Below, piece by piece: positions 7,241-14,374 of a stretch of 15,110 nucleotides of DNA. The notes beneath the pieces are model-generated. The model searched no databases, was not told the origin of the DNA, and saw only the letters and a program-made list of their open reading frames with translations. Numbering within the stretch: the stretch's first letter is position 1; every line of letters begins with the position of its first letter. Location of the stretch: NCBI GenBank assembly GCA_947587115.1, contig CANPXY010000025.1, forward strand, positions 1-15,110, read 5' to 3'. Position numbers and translations under genes: made by a program. This stretch comes from an uncultured Bacilli bacterium. Its GTDB lineage: Bacteria; Bacillota_I; Bacilli_A; RF39; UBA660.

Positions 7241-8341
7241 ATGGATGAAACTTTGCAATTAGGTTCCACAGGAAATGACGTTAAAATTCTGCAAGAAAAA
7301 CTCAAAATACTTGGTTTTTATAATGCCGTCATTACGGGACAGTTTGGTTTAGCAACCGAAGAAGGCGTAAAAGCATTTCAAAGGCAAATAGGATTGGAAG
7401 CGACTGGCATCGTCGATAGCGAAACGTGGAATCGCCTACAAGAATACACAGAGCCCGCCATCGCTCCGATCAGCCTCGATCCGACTTTGCGTCCGGGATC
7501 CAGTGGAAATGATGTCAGCGATCTACAAGCAAAACTCAAGGCCCTACTTTACTATACGGGAAATATTACGGGCAATTTTGACTTAGAGACAGAAAATGCC
7601 GTCAAACGCTTTCAACTCAATAACGATCTCACCGCAACCGGAATTGTCGACAGCCAAACATGGAATGCGATCAACAATCTTTACGGGAACATCAATCGTT
7701 GTGCCCTAGAAGGTGAAGCCGTTGAAGATAACGACACTTATACCGTTCAACAGGGAGATACACTCTATCAAATTGCCAAACGTTTCAACACGACCGTCGA
7801 TGCCATCAAAAGTTTAAACAATTTGACCAGCGACACTCTGCAGATTGGCCAAGTATTAAAAATCCCAACGACCATGGATAACGATTATATTCGATATACC
7901 GTCGTAAGTGGTGATAGTCTCTATCAGATTGCAAGACGTTATAACACGACCGTTCAAGCCATCAAAAATTATAACAACTTGACCAGTGATGTACTTCAAA
8001 TTGGGCAAGTACTCTTGATTCCTACCGACAATACGAGCACGTATATTGACTATATTGTCGAACGAGGAGATACCCTCTACCAGATTGCAAGACGCTATGG
8101 TACCAGCATCGATACCCTACGCAGTCTCAACAACCTCACAACCGATGTTCTCCAGATTGGCCAAGTCTTAAAGATTCCAACAACTGCCGGAACCAACTAT
8201 ATTACCTATACCGTTGTAAGTGGCGATAGTCTCTATCAGATTGCAAGGCGTTACAACACCACCGTACAAGCACTTCAAGAATTGAACAATTTGACTACTA
8301 CAGTTTTGCAAATCGGACAGACATTAAAAATACCAATATAA
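7241..8341 (+). CDS. Cell-wall-binding protein with two PG_binding_1 and four LysM domains
   Basis: The ATG at 7241 follows AGGTG at ideal spacing; a GTG three codons earlier lies in the ribosome site. The 366 residues contain two PG_binding_1 domains (about 5-66 and 83-146, each ending ATGIVDSxTWN) and four LysM domains starting at 167, 219, 271 and 323, an exact 52-residue period. Each LysM has the pattern Y-V-GD(T/S)LYQIA-R-T-L-NNLT-LQIGQ-L-IP. There is no catalytic domain, signal peptide or membrane segment. LysM and PG_binding_1 bind the GlcNAc-MurNAc glycan or peptide stem of peptidoglycan. Given the divergent SleC-like neighbour and the missing export signal, a spore-coat or cortex-associated role is my inference. 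It could instead be released at lysis. Confidence 0.88.
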   Translation: MDETLQLGSTGNDVKILQEKLKILGFYNAVITGQFGLATEEGVKAFQRQIGLEATGIVDSETWNRLQEYTEPAIAPISLDPTLRPGSSGNDVSDLQAKLKALLYYTGNITGNFDLETENAVKRFQLNNDLTATGIVDSQTWNAINNLYGNINRCALEGEAVEDNDTYTVQQGDTLYQIAKRFNTTVDAIKSLNNLTSDTLQIGQVLKIPTTMDNDYIRYTVVSGDSLYQIARRYNTTVQAIKNYNNLTSDVLQIGQVLLIPTDNTSTYIDYIVERGDTLYQIARRYGTSIDTLRSLNNLTTDVLQIGQVLKIPTTAGTNYITYTVVSGDSLYQIARRYNTTVQALQELNNLTTTVLQIGQTLKIPI

Positions 8342-8368
8342 AAAATGCCATGTTTTTTTACATCGCAT
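8341..8368. terminator. Bidirectional terminator between the LysM gene and bile salt hydrolase
   Basis: The stem ATGC-C-ATGT / ACAT-C-GCAT has one C-C mismatch and a T-rich loop. On the plus strand it is followed by TTTTTTT. On the minus strand it is followed by TTTTTT. It begins at the LysM stop codon and can also end the convergent bsh transcript. A second, weaker repeat, TTGTAT/ATACAA (8381-8398), lies between it and bsh. Confidence 0.82.
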
Positions 8369-8440
8369 TTTTTTAATATCTTGTATTGCTAGATACAACT
8401 TGCTTGTTTTTCTAGAATAAAAACGTAATCTTTAATTAAA

Positions 8441-9415
8441 TCAATTCTGCATGAATATCTGTTGGCCTTCAATTAAATTATAATTGATTAATTCTGTACC
8501 ATCTAGATTTTCTTTATGCATGTCAACCCCTGTGATTTGACTGTTCTCATACGTCTTATAATAATAGATGCCTCTGTCCATATTACAACATGAACTATAA
8601 ATCGTGATTTCATATTGATCTTCGCCCATATGGACACAACCCCTTTGCTGTTCCACAGAGCCCAAAATATGGAAAAATTGACTGATGCTCTCTGACTCTG
8701 AAGTTCCTGATAGAGCGTTCATTTTCGTAAAAGTTGCTTTTACAAATCTTGATGCAGAAGATAAATCTCCTGGTAATCCTAACGCGCCCATACCTCTACT
8801 GTAAGTATCAAAGTTTAACTCTTTAGAAAAATTGTTGACAGGTGGCTCAATAGATAGATGCATATAATTGTTTAAGTTAAACATGTGCATATCAAAAGTC
8901 GGATTATTCGTTAAAACCCCTACTGGATTGTCATATATTTTTAAGCCATCTTTTACACACTCAACAGTAAGAGAATGTTCTTTATCAGCGATGATCCAAT
9001 GTAATGGAGAAAGTGGTAATTGCTCGCTAAAATCCATTTTTAAGATATTGATTCGAGCCAACAAGTCCCGCACTTCTTCAAGATTAGAACATTGTGATAA
9101 AATCCATGGAATAAATTCAAATGGAGCAATATTGTCTTTATCACATTCCTCATTTTTATAATCGGCATTACCAGGAAAATTCAATCCGGCCATACCCAAG
9201 CCTTTTTCATTGATGGCATCATAATAAAGTGGATAATCTCCTGCGACATAGGCCATTCCAATAATCGCATAATGTTGATCAATCCCCTTCACTTTTCTAA
9301 ATTTAAAAGGATAATTTCTAGGAGTAATCGTCACCGTTTCTTTATAAGAGTATTCCAAATCTAAGTTTCTTCCAAAATAATGATCCTTCGTAGTATAAGT
9401 AATTGCAGTACACAT
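8441..9415 (-). CDS. bsh: Bile salt hydrolase (choloylglycine hydrolase, Ntn family)
   Basis: I start at MCTAITY (ATG ending at 9415), because these enzymes use Cys2, exposed after Met removal, as N-terminal nucleophile. AAGGAAGG precedes it. The 324-residue length fits the family. Conserved positions are all present: Cys2, Arg16 and Asp19 in FGRNLD, Asn79 in LNFPGN, Asn170/171 in VLTNNPTFD, and Arg223 in SASRFVKATF. These correspond to Cys2, Arg18, Asp21, Asn175 and Arg228 of characterised enzymes. It cleaves glycine or taurine from conjugated bile salts in the cytoplasm. Penicillin V acylase is the closest alternative, but the GLPGDLSSASRF block is typical of bile salt hydrolases. It follows the FNT gene on the same strand, but has its own promoter. 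Confidence 0.92.
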   Translation of the reverse strand: MCTAITYTTKDHYFGRNLDLEYSYKETVTITPRNYPFKFRKVKGIDQHYAIIGMAYVAGDYPLYYDAINEKGLGMAGLNFPGNADYKNEECDKDNIAPFEFIPWILSQCSNLEEVRDLLARINILKMDFSEQLPLSPLHWIIADKEHSLTVECVKDGLKIYDNPVGVLTNNPTFDMHMFNLNNYMHLSIEPPVNNFSKELNFDTYSRGMGALGLPGDLSSASRFVKATFTKMNALSGTSESESISQFFHILGSVEQQRGCVHMGEDQYEITIYSSCCNMDRGIYYYKTYENSQITGVDMHKENLDGTELINYNLIEGQQIFMQN

Positions 9416-9465
9416 AATTATCGACCTTCCTTTCCCATAAATCAACTTCCATTTGTATAATCAAC

Positions 9466-9494
9466 ATTATAACAAAAAGCAAGCTGTTTTTTAA
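9466..9494 (-). promoter_or_regulatory. Promoter of the bile salt hydrolase gene
   Basis: On the minus strand: TTAAAA (9489-9494), 17 bases, TATAAT (9466-9471), with TGT directly before it, an extended -10. The gene can be transcribed independently of the FNT gene upstream. Confidence 0.75.
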
Positions 9495-9518
9495 TAAAAA
9501 TTAGATAGATGCTCAAGT

Positions 9519-10142
9519 TCACGTTCGATGATATTTATTATAAAATAAAGCGATGAAGAGCGATCCAATACTGTTTCCTAGAATCATAACCAATAAATAG
9601 CACAATACTTTGAAAGAGAACACACCCGAGATGCTAAAGTAAAACATATTCGCAACACAGTGTTCAAAACCACATAATATAAAAGCCATGACACCCATAA
9701 AGATCGTTATATATTTTCCAATTTCATCTTTTTCATTTTTATAATTGTTTACAGCGATATACATAATCATTCCACAAAATATAGATAAGATCAAAATACT
9801 TAAAAGATGATCGTTTAATTTAATATTTACGATATTAGTTGCGGTATCGATATAGTTTTTAAATCTAGTGAAACGCATCAAATTCCCCATTACAAATGTC
9901 CCTAAAAAGTTTCCGAATAAAGACAGTAATAGTTCAATAATATAGTTTGCCTTATTTACCAATAAATAACCAACTTTACCGGTAAATAAATTAAAAGAAT
10001 ACATACACACCGTAAGTAGACCGAATGAAAAAATAAAGGAACCGACGATTTTATTTTCGATAGCTAAATAAGCAATACAACCGATACTGATTAAAACTCC
10101 TGCATAAAATCCTTTAATAATAAAATCTAAATACTTCTTCAT
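9519..10142 (-). CDS. Short formate/nitrite transporter (FNT) family channel
   Basis: This 207-residue membrane protein has about six hydrophobic segments. FNT signatures are present: FYAGVLISIG in the first helix, the broken-helix LFTGKVGY (residues 52-59), LFGNFLGTFVMG, and CGFEHCVANMFY with the central pore His161 that relays protons to the transported anion. MILGNSIGSLF closes the last helix. FNT proteins form pentameric channels for formate, nitrite, hydrosulfide or lactate. At 207 residues it is much shorter than FocA (about 285), with little beyond the core helices. The substrate cannot be read from sequence. Formate fits an anaerobic fermenter, and hydrosulfide or another small acid is also possible. 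The ribosome site is GGAG. It has its own promoter with a palindrome on it, and lies directly upstream of bsh. Confidence 0.87.
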   Translation of the reverse strand: MKKYLDFIIKGFYAGVLISIGCIAYLAIENKIVGSFIFSFGLLTVCMYSFNLFTGKVGYLLVNKANYIIELLLSLFGNFLGTFVMGNLMRFTRFKNYIDTATNIVNIKLNDHLLSILILSIFCGMIMYIAVNNYKNEKDEIGKYITIFMGVMAFILCGFEHCVANMFYFSISGVFSFKVLCYLLVMILGNSIGSLFIALFYNKYHRT

Positions 10143-10162
10143 AACTTTTCTCCAATTTTTTT

Positions 10163-10184
10163 ATTATATGATAGATCCATCATA
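10163..10184 (-). promoter_or_regulatory. -10 box and overlapping palindrome upstream of the FNT gene
   Basis: A TATAAT -10 lies on the minus strand at 10163-10168. Touching it is TATGATAGATCCATCATA (10167-10184), a palindrome perfect except for one central mismatched pair. The -35 region is poor, which fits a promoter needing or controlled by a regulator. The regulator is unknown; the repeat does not look like FNR, CRP or Rex sites. Confidence 0.55.
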
Positions 10185-10226
10185 CCACATGAAAGACGAA
10201 TAAGCAAATCTATGAAAGCCATAACA

Positions 10227-10248
10227 AAAGCCTTCAATTGAAGACTTT
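10227..10248 (-). terminator. Terminator of cardiolipin synthase gene
   Basis: A 9-bp stem AAAGTCTTC/GAAGGCTTT (one wobble, minus strand) has loop AATT and is followed by a short TTGTT tract, 7 bases after the cls stop codon. The T-tract is weak, so some read-through into the FNT gene is possible. Confidence 0.55.
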
Positions 10249-10254
10249 GATCTA

Positions 10255-11760
10255 TTAAAACAAAGGTGCGAATAGTCGTAAGATCGCTTGCCAAGTAGAT
10301 TTTATAAAGCCAATTTTAACATCCGGATCCTCTAATTTTTTACTATCTTTAAATGTCTGATCGAAATCTTTGCGTATATCTTTTAAGGTGCTTACTTCTT
10401 CCATATAAATACCGTTTTCAAAATGTAAATATAAACTGCGATAGTCCATGTTGATTGTACCTACGACGGCCCGGATATCATCGGACAAAAAGACTTTGGA
10501 ATGCACAAAACCATTGGTGTATTTATAGATGTGTACACCATTATCATGAAGAACTTTAAAGAAAGAAGTCGTCTGTGTGTACACGATTTTTTTATCGGGA
10601 ATCCCCGGAACCACAATACGTACATCCACTCCCCTTTTAGCGGCTCTACAAAGAGCATTGACCATATCAGTATCAATAATCAAATAAGGCGTCATGATAT
10701 AAAGATAGTTTTTGGCACTGTTGATGATGTTAATATAGACGTCTTCCCCGATGAGATCTTTATGAAGAGGCGCCACGCCATAAGGAATTACATAGCCATC
10801 TTTTTGGATCGAAGAATCAAATGAATACTTAAATTTCGTGATATCTTGATCTTCTTGCACATTGGCATTCCATAAGGATAAAAACATCACCGTCATATTC
10901 CAAATCGCATCGCCTTCGATCTTAATAGCATTATCTTTCCAAATGCCATATCGACTTCCAATATTGATGTATTCATCACTTAAATTCACACCACCTGAAA
11001 AAGCAACTTTTCCATCGATGATCGTCATCTTACGATGGTCACGGTTATTCATAAAGATTCCTCGAAAAGGACTCAATCTATTAAAAGAGATACATTTGAT
11101 TCCAAAGCTTTCTAGTTGTTTAGCATAATTCGTTGAAAGTAAAGCAATCGTTCCCATATCATCATACATAATTCGAACGTCGACCCCCTGGGCCGCTTTT
11201 TCTTTTAAGATATCTAGTATTCCATTCCACATCGTTCCTTCGTTGATAATAAAATATTCTAGAAAAATAAACTTCTTTGCCTTTTTTAATTCTTTTAATA
11301 ATTCCGGATAAAACTTTTCTCCAAAATCATAGTAGGTCACTTGATTATTGGTACTTACAAAATGATGAGATCGATTGATCAAATATTGGATATTATCTAA
11401 TTCTTTCTCTTGAATTTCTTTAGCTATTTTCGGATCTTGAACGAGCTTTGTTTGATATTCATTTTCATATTTAAAAATATTTTTTAACAACTTATTTTTA
11501 GAATAATTTTTACCTAAAGTGATCAACAAGATCGTTCCAAAGATCGGAAAAATTAAGATTAAAATAATCCAAGGCAGATCATTGGAAAGACGGGTACTTT
11601 CTTTTAAAATACCTAATACGATTAAAATACTAGCTAGACTATAAAACAAGTTGATAAGTCCTAGATACTTATAGAAAAATAAACGTATGATGATCGCAAA
11701 ACCAAATTGTAAAACAACCCCTAGAATAACAATAATAAATCTTTTAACTGCATTTAACAT
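10255..11760 (-). CDS. cls: Cardiolipin synthase (phospholipase D family)
   Basis: The 501-residue protein has two N-terminal membrane helices (about 8-50 and 62-82), then two PLD domains. Each carries an HKD catalytic motif: His242-Lys244-Asp249 (DHRKMTIIDGKVAFSGG) and His420-Lys422-Asp427 (FVHSKVFLSDD, followed by GTINMDYRS). It joins two phosphatidylglycerol molecules to make cardiolipin and glycerol at the cytoplasmic membrane. Length and layout match Firmicute Cls proteins. AAAGGAG precedes the ATG, and an extended -10 (TGATATAAT) lies just upstream. It appears to be a single-gene unit bounded by its own promoter and terminator. Confidence 0.95.
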   Translation of the reverse strand: MLNAVKRFIIVILGVVLQFGFAIIIRLFFYKYLGLINLFYSLASILIVLGILKESTRLSNDLPWIILILIFPIFGTILLITLGKNYSKNKLLKNIFKYENEYQTKLVQDPKIAKEIQEKELDNIQYLINRSHHFVSTNNQVTYYDFGEKFYPELLKELKKAKKFIFLEYFIINEGTMWNGILDILKEKAAQGVDVRIMYDDMGTIALLSTNYAKQLESFGIKCISFNRLSPFRGIFMNNRDHRKMTIIDGKVAFSGGVNLSDEYINIGSRYGIWKDNAIKIEGDAIWNMTVMFLSLWNANVQEDQDITKFKYSFDSSIQKDGYVIPYGVAPLHKDLIGEDVYINIINSAKNYLYIMTPYLIIDTDMVNALCRAAKRGVDVRIVVPGIPDKKIVYTQTTSFFKVLHDNGVHIYKYTNGFVHSKVFLSDDIRAVVGTINMDYRSLYLHFENGIYMEEVSTLKDIRKDFDQTFKDSKKLEDPDVKIGFIKSTWQAILRLFAPLF

Positions 11761-11790
11761 AAATACTCCTTTACAACTTCATTTTTTAAT

Positions 11791-11799
11791 ATTATATCA
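11791..11799 (-). promoter_or_regulatory. Extended -10 promoter element of cls
   Basis: TGATATAAT on the minus strand (TGnTATAAT), about 30 bases before the cls start codon. There is no good -35, as is usual for extended -10 promoters. Confidence 0.6.
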
Positions 11800-12031
11800 T
11801 GAAAAATAGACACGCACATCATTTACAACTACACATTATTCATCAAATTTTATATAGATTAGCTTATACTATCAACAAATTATAAACATATTTTATCAGA
11901 TCTATTATTCATATCTTTGCCATCTAATGTTCCTATTGTCCCCGAAAAGTTTGCTCTTAAATTTTTTTGAATAAAAATTAAAAGGAGCGTTATTGTTTAA
12001 ACTCCCCCAAGATCACTCTATTTAACAAAAT
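11800..12031. other. AT-rich intergenic region at the composition boundary
   Basis: No gene is visible. AT content rises here and stays high to the right edge. On the minus strand a weak GGAG...CTCC hairpin followed by TTTTAATTTTT (about 11,967-12,004) may end the 12,032-12,748 transcript. Its 4-bp stem is too short to call with confidence. Confidence 0.4.
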
Positions 12032-12748
12032 CTATTTTATTTCTGTGCCACCCCACTCAACAGCAATAAATCCGTTTCTTTCAGGAGTAACTAATTTTTG
12101 CTCTTTAACTTCAATAGATTTTTCTAATGGTTTATATTGCATTAACACTCTTATTAAAGTATCTGGCTCAACTGAAAAATTTAATGGCATAATATTATTT
12201 ATCTCTTTTAATGTAGCAAATCTTATATAATTATATTTATTCTGTTGTAGTATAGGTAACCAATATATAATAAATTCTTCTGTTTCTCTTTCATTTAGTC
12301 CTAATATTGCAAGTTTTTCTTCCAAAAATTTTATTGTATCTGTATCCTTTACAACAAAACCTTCATCTAATTTTGTTTTTTCACTATAAATACCTTCCCA
12401 ATACAAAGAATATAATTTTCTGCTTGTTTCAATATCAATTAGTGTTCCATCTGGTTTTGCAATTATATTCCATCCATTATTATATTTAGGATATGAACAT
12501 GTTATATTCTCAGGGTTACCTAATTTTAATGAAATTTCAAGTTCTTGCTCTGGATATAAGTATATAATAGGTTTTTCAATTTCTATACAATTATCTTCAT
12601 TTAGTTTAGCCAATACTATAATAGTAATAATAAGTGTTATAAAGATAACTCCTATTGCTATCCATATCTTTTGGTGTCTATTTTTATTTTTTTGCGTAGA
12701 ATTTGATAAATTTTCGTTTTCAATATTTTGGTTTTCAGCATCTTTCAT
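12032..12748 (-). CDS. Membrane-anchored protein of an unnamed conserved family (ends VEWGGT)
   Basis: This 238-residue protein has a polar, positively charged start (residues 1-27), one membrane helix (about 28-48), then a soluble domain predicted outside the cell. The domain begins KPIIYLYPE and continues SYPKYNNGWNIIAKPDGTLI, then LYWEG, EKLAILGLNERETEEFIIYW, and ends FIAVEWGGTE. I recognise this block order (YPxYxxGWxVxAxPDGTL ... FWEG ... GFxxVEWGGT) as a recurring uncharacterised family in Gram-positives and other bacteria, but know no assigned function. A single Cys54 follows the helix; without a lipobox, lipoprotein processing is unlikely. The start is well supported by GGAGG. It lies 144 bases downstream of the CYTH gene on the same strand, with its own likely promoter. 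Confidence 0.8.
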   Translation of the reverse strand: MKDAENQNIENENLSNSTQKNKNRHQKIWIAIGVIFITLIITIIVLAKLNEDNCIEIEKPIIYLYPEQELEISLKLGNPENITCSYPKYNNGWNIIAKPDGTLIDIETSRKLYSLYWEGIYSEKTKLDEGFVVKDTDTIKFLEEKLAILGLNERETEEFIIYWLPILQQNKYNYIRFATLKEINNIMPLNFSVEPDTLIRVLMQYKPLEKSIEVKEQKLVTPERNGFIAVEWGGTEIK

Positions 12749-12824
12749 ATCTTAATACCTCCAAAATTGATAATAAAAATATTTGTTATCTGTTTAATCC
12801 TGTCATACGGTGTTCATTGAACTT

Positions 12825-12853
12825 AGTATAGCATAGTTTTTTCCCACTGATAT
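12825..12853 (-). promoter_or_regulatory. Candidate promoter of the VEWGGT-family gene
   Basis: Minus strand: ATATCA (12848-12853), 17 bases, TATACT (12825-12830) with TGC before it (extended -10). It would give a leader of about 70 bases. Confidence 0.55.
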
Positions 12854-12892
12854 AATAAAAATTGTAAAAGTTTTTTTCTAAATTAAAAAGCA

Positions 12893-13528
12893 TTATTTTA
12901 TATAGTCAAAAAAACTATTTGGAATACCATATTTAGCAAGATGTCCATTTTTATAATTCAAATCACTAGTAACATCTTTTATTACCCAACTTGGGGTTTC
13001 GAATTTATTCGCTTTTTCTTGATTTTCAAATTCTATTTCTAAATATGCTAATCCTTTTAGTTCTCCAGAAAATATGTCAATTGCTAATAACTGATCTCCA
13101 TCTAAGAACTGATACCTAGTCTTTCTAATGGTATTTCCTTCTCGCTTTTTTATTAAATTATTATATTCTTCTTCGGTAATATTATCTTCAAATTCATCCC
13201 TTGTCATTCCATCTGCAGTCATATTAGTCTTTACTGCAAAAGTATATTCTTTACCATTATTTATTTTTCTAACTCTTATCTCTGGTGAAAAACATATATA
13301 GGTTTGTTCTATTTCTATAATCTCTGCATTAGATAAGTTATATGGTATATTTTCTTTATCTATTATCCATTTTTTTTCTATTTCTACTGTATCTGCCATT
13401 ATTCTATCTATTTTAGCTACATAATTTATTTCATATACAATTTTTTTAATTGATACGATCAATACTATAATTAATATAAATACTACAGATATTATTATAG
13501 AGGATGTAATAAATTTCTTTTTTTTCAT
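12893..13528 (-). CDS. Membrane-anchored CYTH-domain protein (triphosphate tunnel metalloenzyme-like)
   Basis: The 211 residues start MKKKKF, then a membrane helix (about 7-28), then a CYTH domain (about 46-211). The hallmark ExExK is Glu49-x-Glu51-x-Lys53. Also visible are Arg85 and Arg87 (SPEIRVRK), Lys100 (TFAVK), Arg138 (KTRY), Asp151 (LAIDIFSG), the paired Glu164-x-Glu166 (YLEIEFEN) and a C-terminal VTSDLNYKNGHLAKYG, the usual CYTH closing block. Members bind or cleave triphosphates (thiamine triphosphate, inorganic triphosphate, ATP to cAMP) inside a beta tunnel with Mg2+ or Mn2+. The substrate cannot be assigned. The positive residues before the helix predict that the domain faces outside, which is odd for a triphosphate enzyme. 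The ribosome site GAAAGGA is 13 bases from the ATG, longer than usual. Confidence 0.8.
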   Translation of the reverse strand: MKKKKFITSSIIISVVFILIIVLIVSIKKIVYEINYVAKIDRIMADTVEIEKKWIIDKENIPYNLSNAEIIEIEQTYICFSPEIRVRKINNGKEYTFAVKTNMTADGMTRDEFEDNITEEEYNNLIKKREGNTIRKTRYQFLDGDQLLAIDIFSGELKGLAYLEIEFENQEKANKFETPSWVIKDVTSDLNYKNGHLAKYGIPNSFFDYIK

Positions 13529-13554
13529 ATTTAACTAACATTCCTTTCTATCGT

Positions 13555-13574
13555 CCTTTCAGTCCTCTGAAAGG
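13555..13574. repeat. Perfect inverted repeat in the CYTH gene leader
   Basis: CCTTTCAG-TCCT-CTGAAAGG is a perfect 8-bp hairpin 27 bases upstream of the CYTH ATG. In the minus-strand RNA, the CCTTTC arm could also pair with the GAAAGG of the ribosome site (13543-13548), giving two exclusive folds. There is no T-tract, so it is not a terminator. Confidence 0.55.
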
Positions 13575-13593
13575 CACAAATTGAATTGAAAAA

Positions 13594-13621
13594 TTGACTT
13601 TTAAACTTTTTTGTTTATAAT
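13594..13621 (+). promoter_or_regulatory. Strong plus-strand promoter of a non-coding transcript
   Basis: TTGACT (13594-13599), 16 bases, TATAAT (13616-13621), one mismatch from the sigma-A consensus. It reads away from the CYTH gene into a stretch with no protein-coding gene on this strand. Transcription would begin near 13628. Confidence 0.7.
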
Positions 13622-13627
13622 AACTAC

Positions 13628-13876
13628 TTGTTGCAGGTACACTACAGAGCACGGCGAGGTGAGTGGTGTTAAGAATCTTATCTTAAACCCGTATATTTAT
13701 ATGTGTCGATTATTCTTGGTGTACAAATGAGTGTTGTCTTTGAGCACGGAACCTTATCTATGTGAAAATCATTTCTTGTTTTCTAGTTTGAGAATTTTCA
13801 GTCAATGCCTACAACAATATTTTATTTTTATTATTATAAACTTGAAATTTTGCGATTTTTCTCAAAATCTTTTTTT
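13628..13876 (+). ncRNA. Candidate structured non-coding RNA, family unknown
   Basis: The unit of about 250 bases has a near-consensus promoter, a relatively GC-rich, base-paired head in an otherwise AT-rich region, a terminator, and no reading frame with a ribosome site. Pairings seen: ACACTAC/GTGGTGT (13639-13645 with 13663-13669), with an inner CAC/GTG; AAGAAT/ATTCTT (13671-13676 with 13712-13717), enclosing a hairpin at 13690-13705; and an alternative long-range stem GTACAC/GTGTAC (13637-13642 with 13719-13724) that competes with the first. GAGCACGG occurs twice, at 13647 and 13742. It does not match tRNA, tmRNA, SRP RNA, 6S RNA or T-box motifs that I know. It could be a regulatory RNA, an antisense-type RNA, or the RNA part of a mobile element. 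Confidence 0.5.
13848..13876 (+). terminator. Candidate terminator of the non-coding transcript
   Basis: ATTTTG/CAAAAT (13848-13853 with 13863-13868) or GATTTT/AAAATC (13854-13859 with 13864-13869), followed by a run of T (13870-13876). The stem is AT-rich and so weak. The minus strand has no T-tract, so it serves the plus strand only. Confidence 0.5.
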
Positions 13877-13881
13877 CATGC

Positions 13882-14214
13882 CTATTTTGTCATTATTTTT
13901 TTCAACCTTGACCACCTTCTAGCATTTTTTAATACAAAATCTGATCCATACCATAAAATAAAACATATTATAGTTATAATAGCCATAATACTAATTTTTT
14001 TATCTTTTCATTTTTAAATTTATTTGATTTAACTAAATAAATTATAGAGGATAAGATGTATGTTAATAAAATTGCCAAACTACTTAATCTCATTATAGAT
14101 AATAGAATTAGATATTTACTAAGTATAGGTGCCATATTTACATATACAGTTGAAAAAGTTAAGGTTAATATCATAGCAACAGTTGACACAGACAAAAATA
14201 TTTTTTATTTTCAT
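13882..14214 (-). pseudogene. Frameshifted small membrane protein gene (about 110 codons)
   Basis: A hydrophobic reading frame on the minus strand is spread over three frames joined at two homopolymer A runs. Segment 1 is MKIK at ATG 14214. Segment 2 (about 14,200-14,000) reads LSVSTVAMILTL, then NMAPILSKYL, then two helices and KSNKFKNEKIKK. Segment 3 reads MAIITIICFILWYGSDFVLK, ending in RLKKIMTK at the stop 13,882-13,884. Removing one A near 14,203 and adding one A near 14,000 restores a single frame of about 110 codons with three membrane helices and a basic tail. I do not recognise the family. The ribosome site is poor. It may be a decayed gene, a phase-variable gene, or intact with sequencing errors. 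Confidence 0.55.
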
Positions 14215-14374
14215 TTAAAACATCTATTTTTAAATTTCATATTTGTCAGACAGTATCTAACGAATTTAAGTATATCATATTTTTTCTATTTTTTCATTAA
14301 GTTTACAAAATATCTATAAATTATTTTTTATGGTTTAGGACTTGTCCCATAATCTGAATTTTTCTTGTTACTTT
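14215..14374. other. AT-rich spacer without a recognisable gene
   Basis: Very AT-rich. I see only a short GGACTTGTCC palindrome at 14,338-14,347 and no convincing gene on either strand. Confidence 0.4.

Noticed and set aside
7736..8341. Regular repeats resembling a CRISPR or satellite array
   Set aside because: The period is 156 bases, in frame, and encodes LysM domains; there are no short identical repeats with unique spacers.
13805..14017. A 70-codon hydrophobic plus-strand frame as a type I toxin in the RNA unit
   Set aside because: There is no ribosome site before its ATG, and it runs through the terminator at 13,848-13,876. Not fully excluded.
14056..14319. An 87-codon plus-strand reading frame
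   Set aside because: Rich in Phe, Ile, Tyr and Asn from AT-rich DNA, with no ribosome site; the opposite strand shows a better membrane-protein pattern.
11934..14348. TTGTCCC at 11,936 and 14,342 as possible ends of one mobile element
   Set aside because: Both copies have the same orientation, are only 7 bases long, and no transposase or target duplication lies between or beside them.
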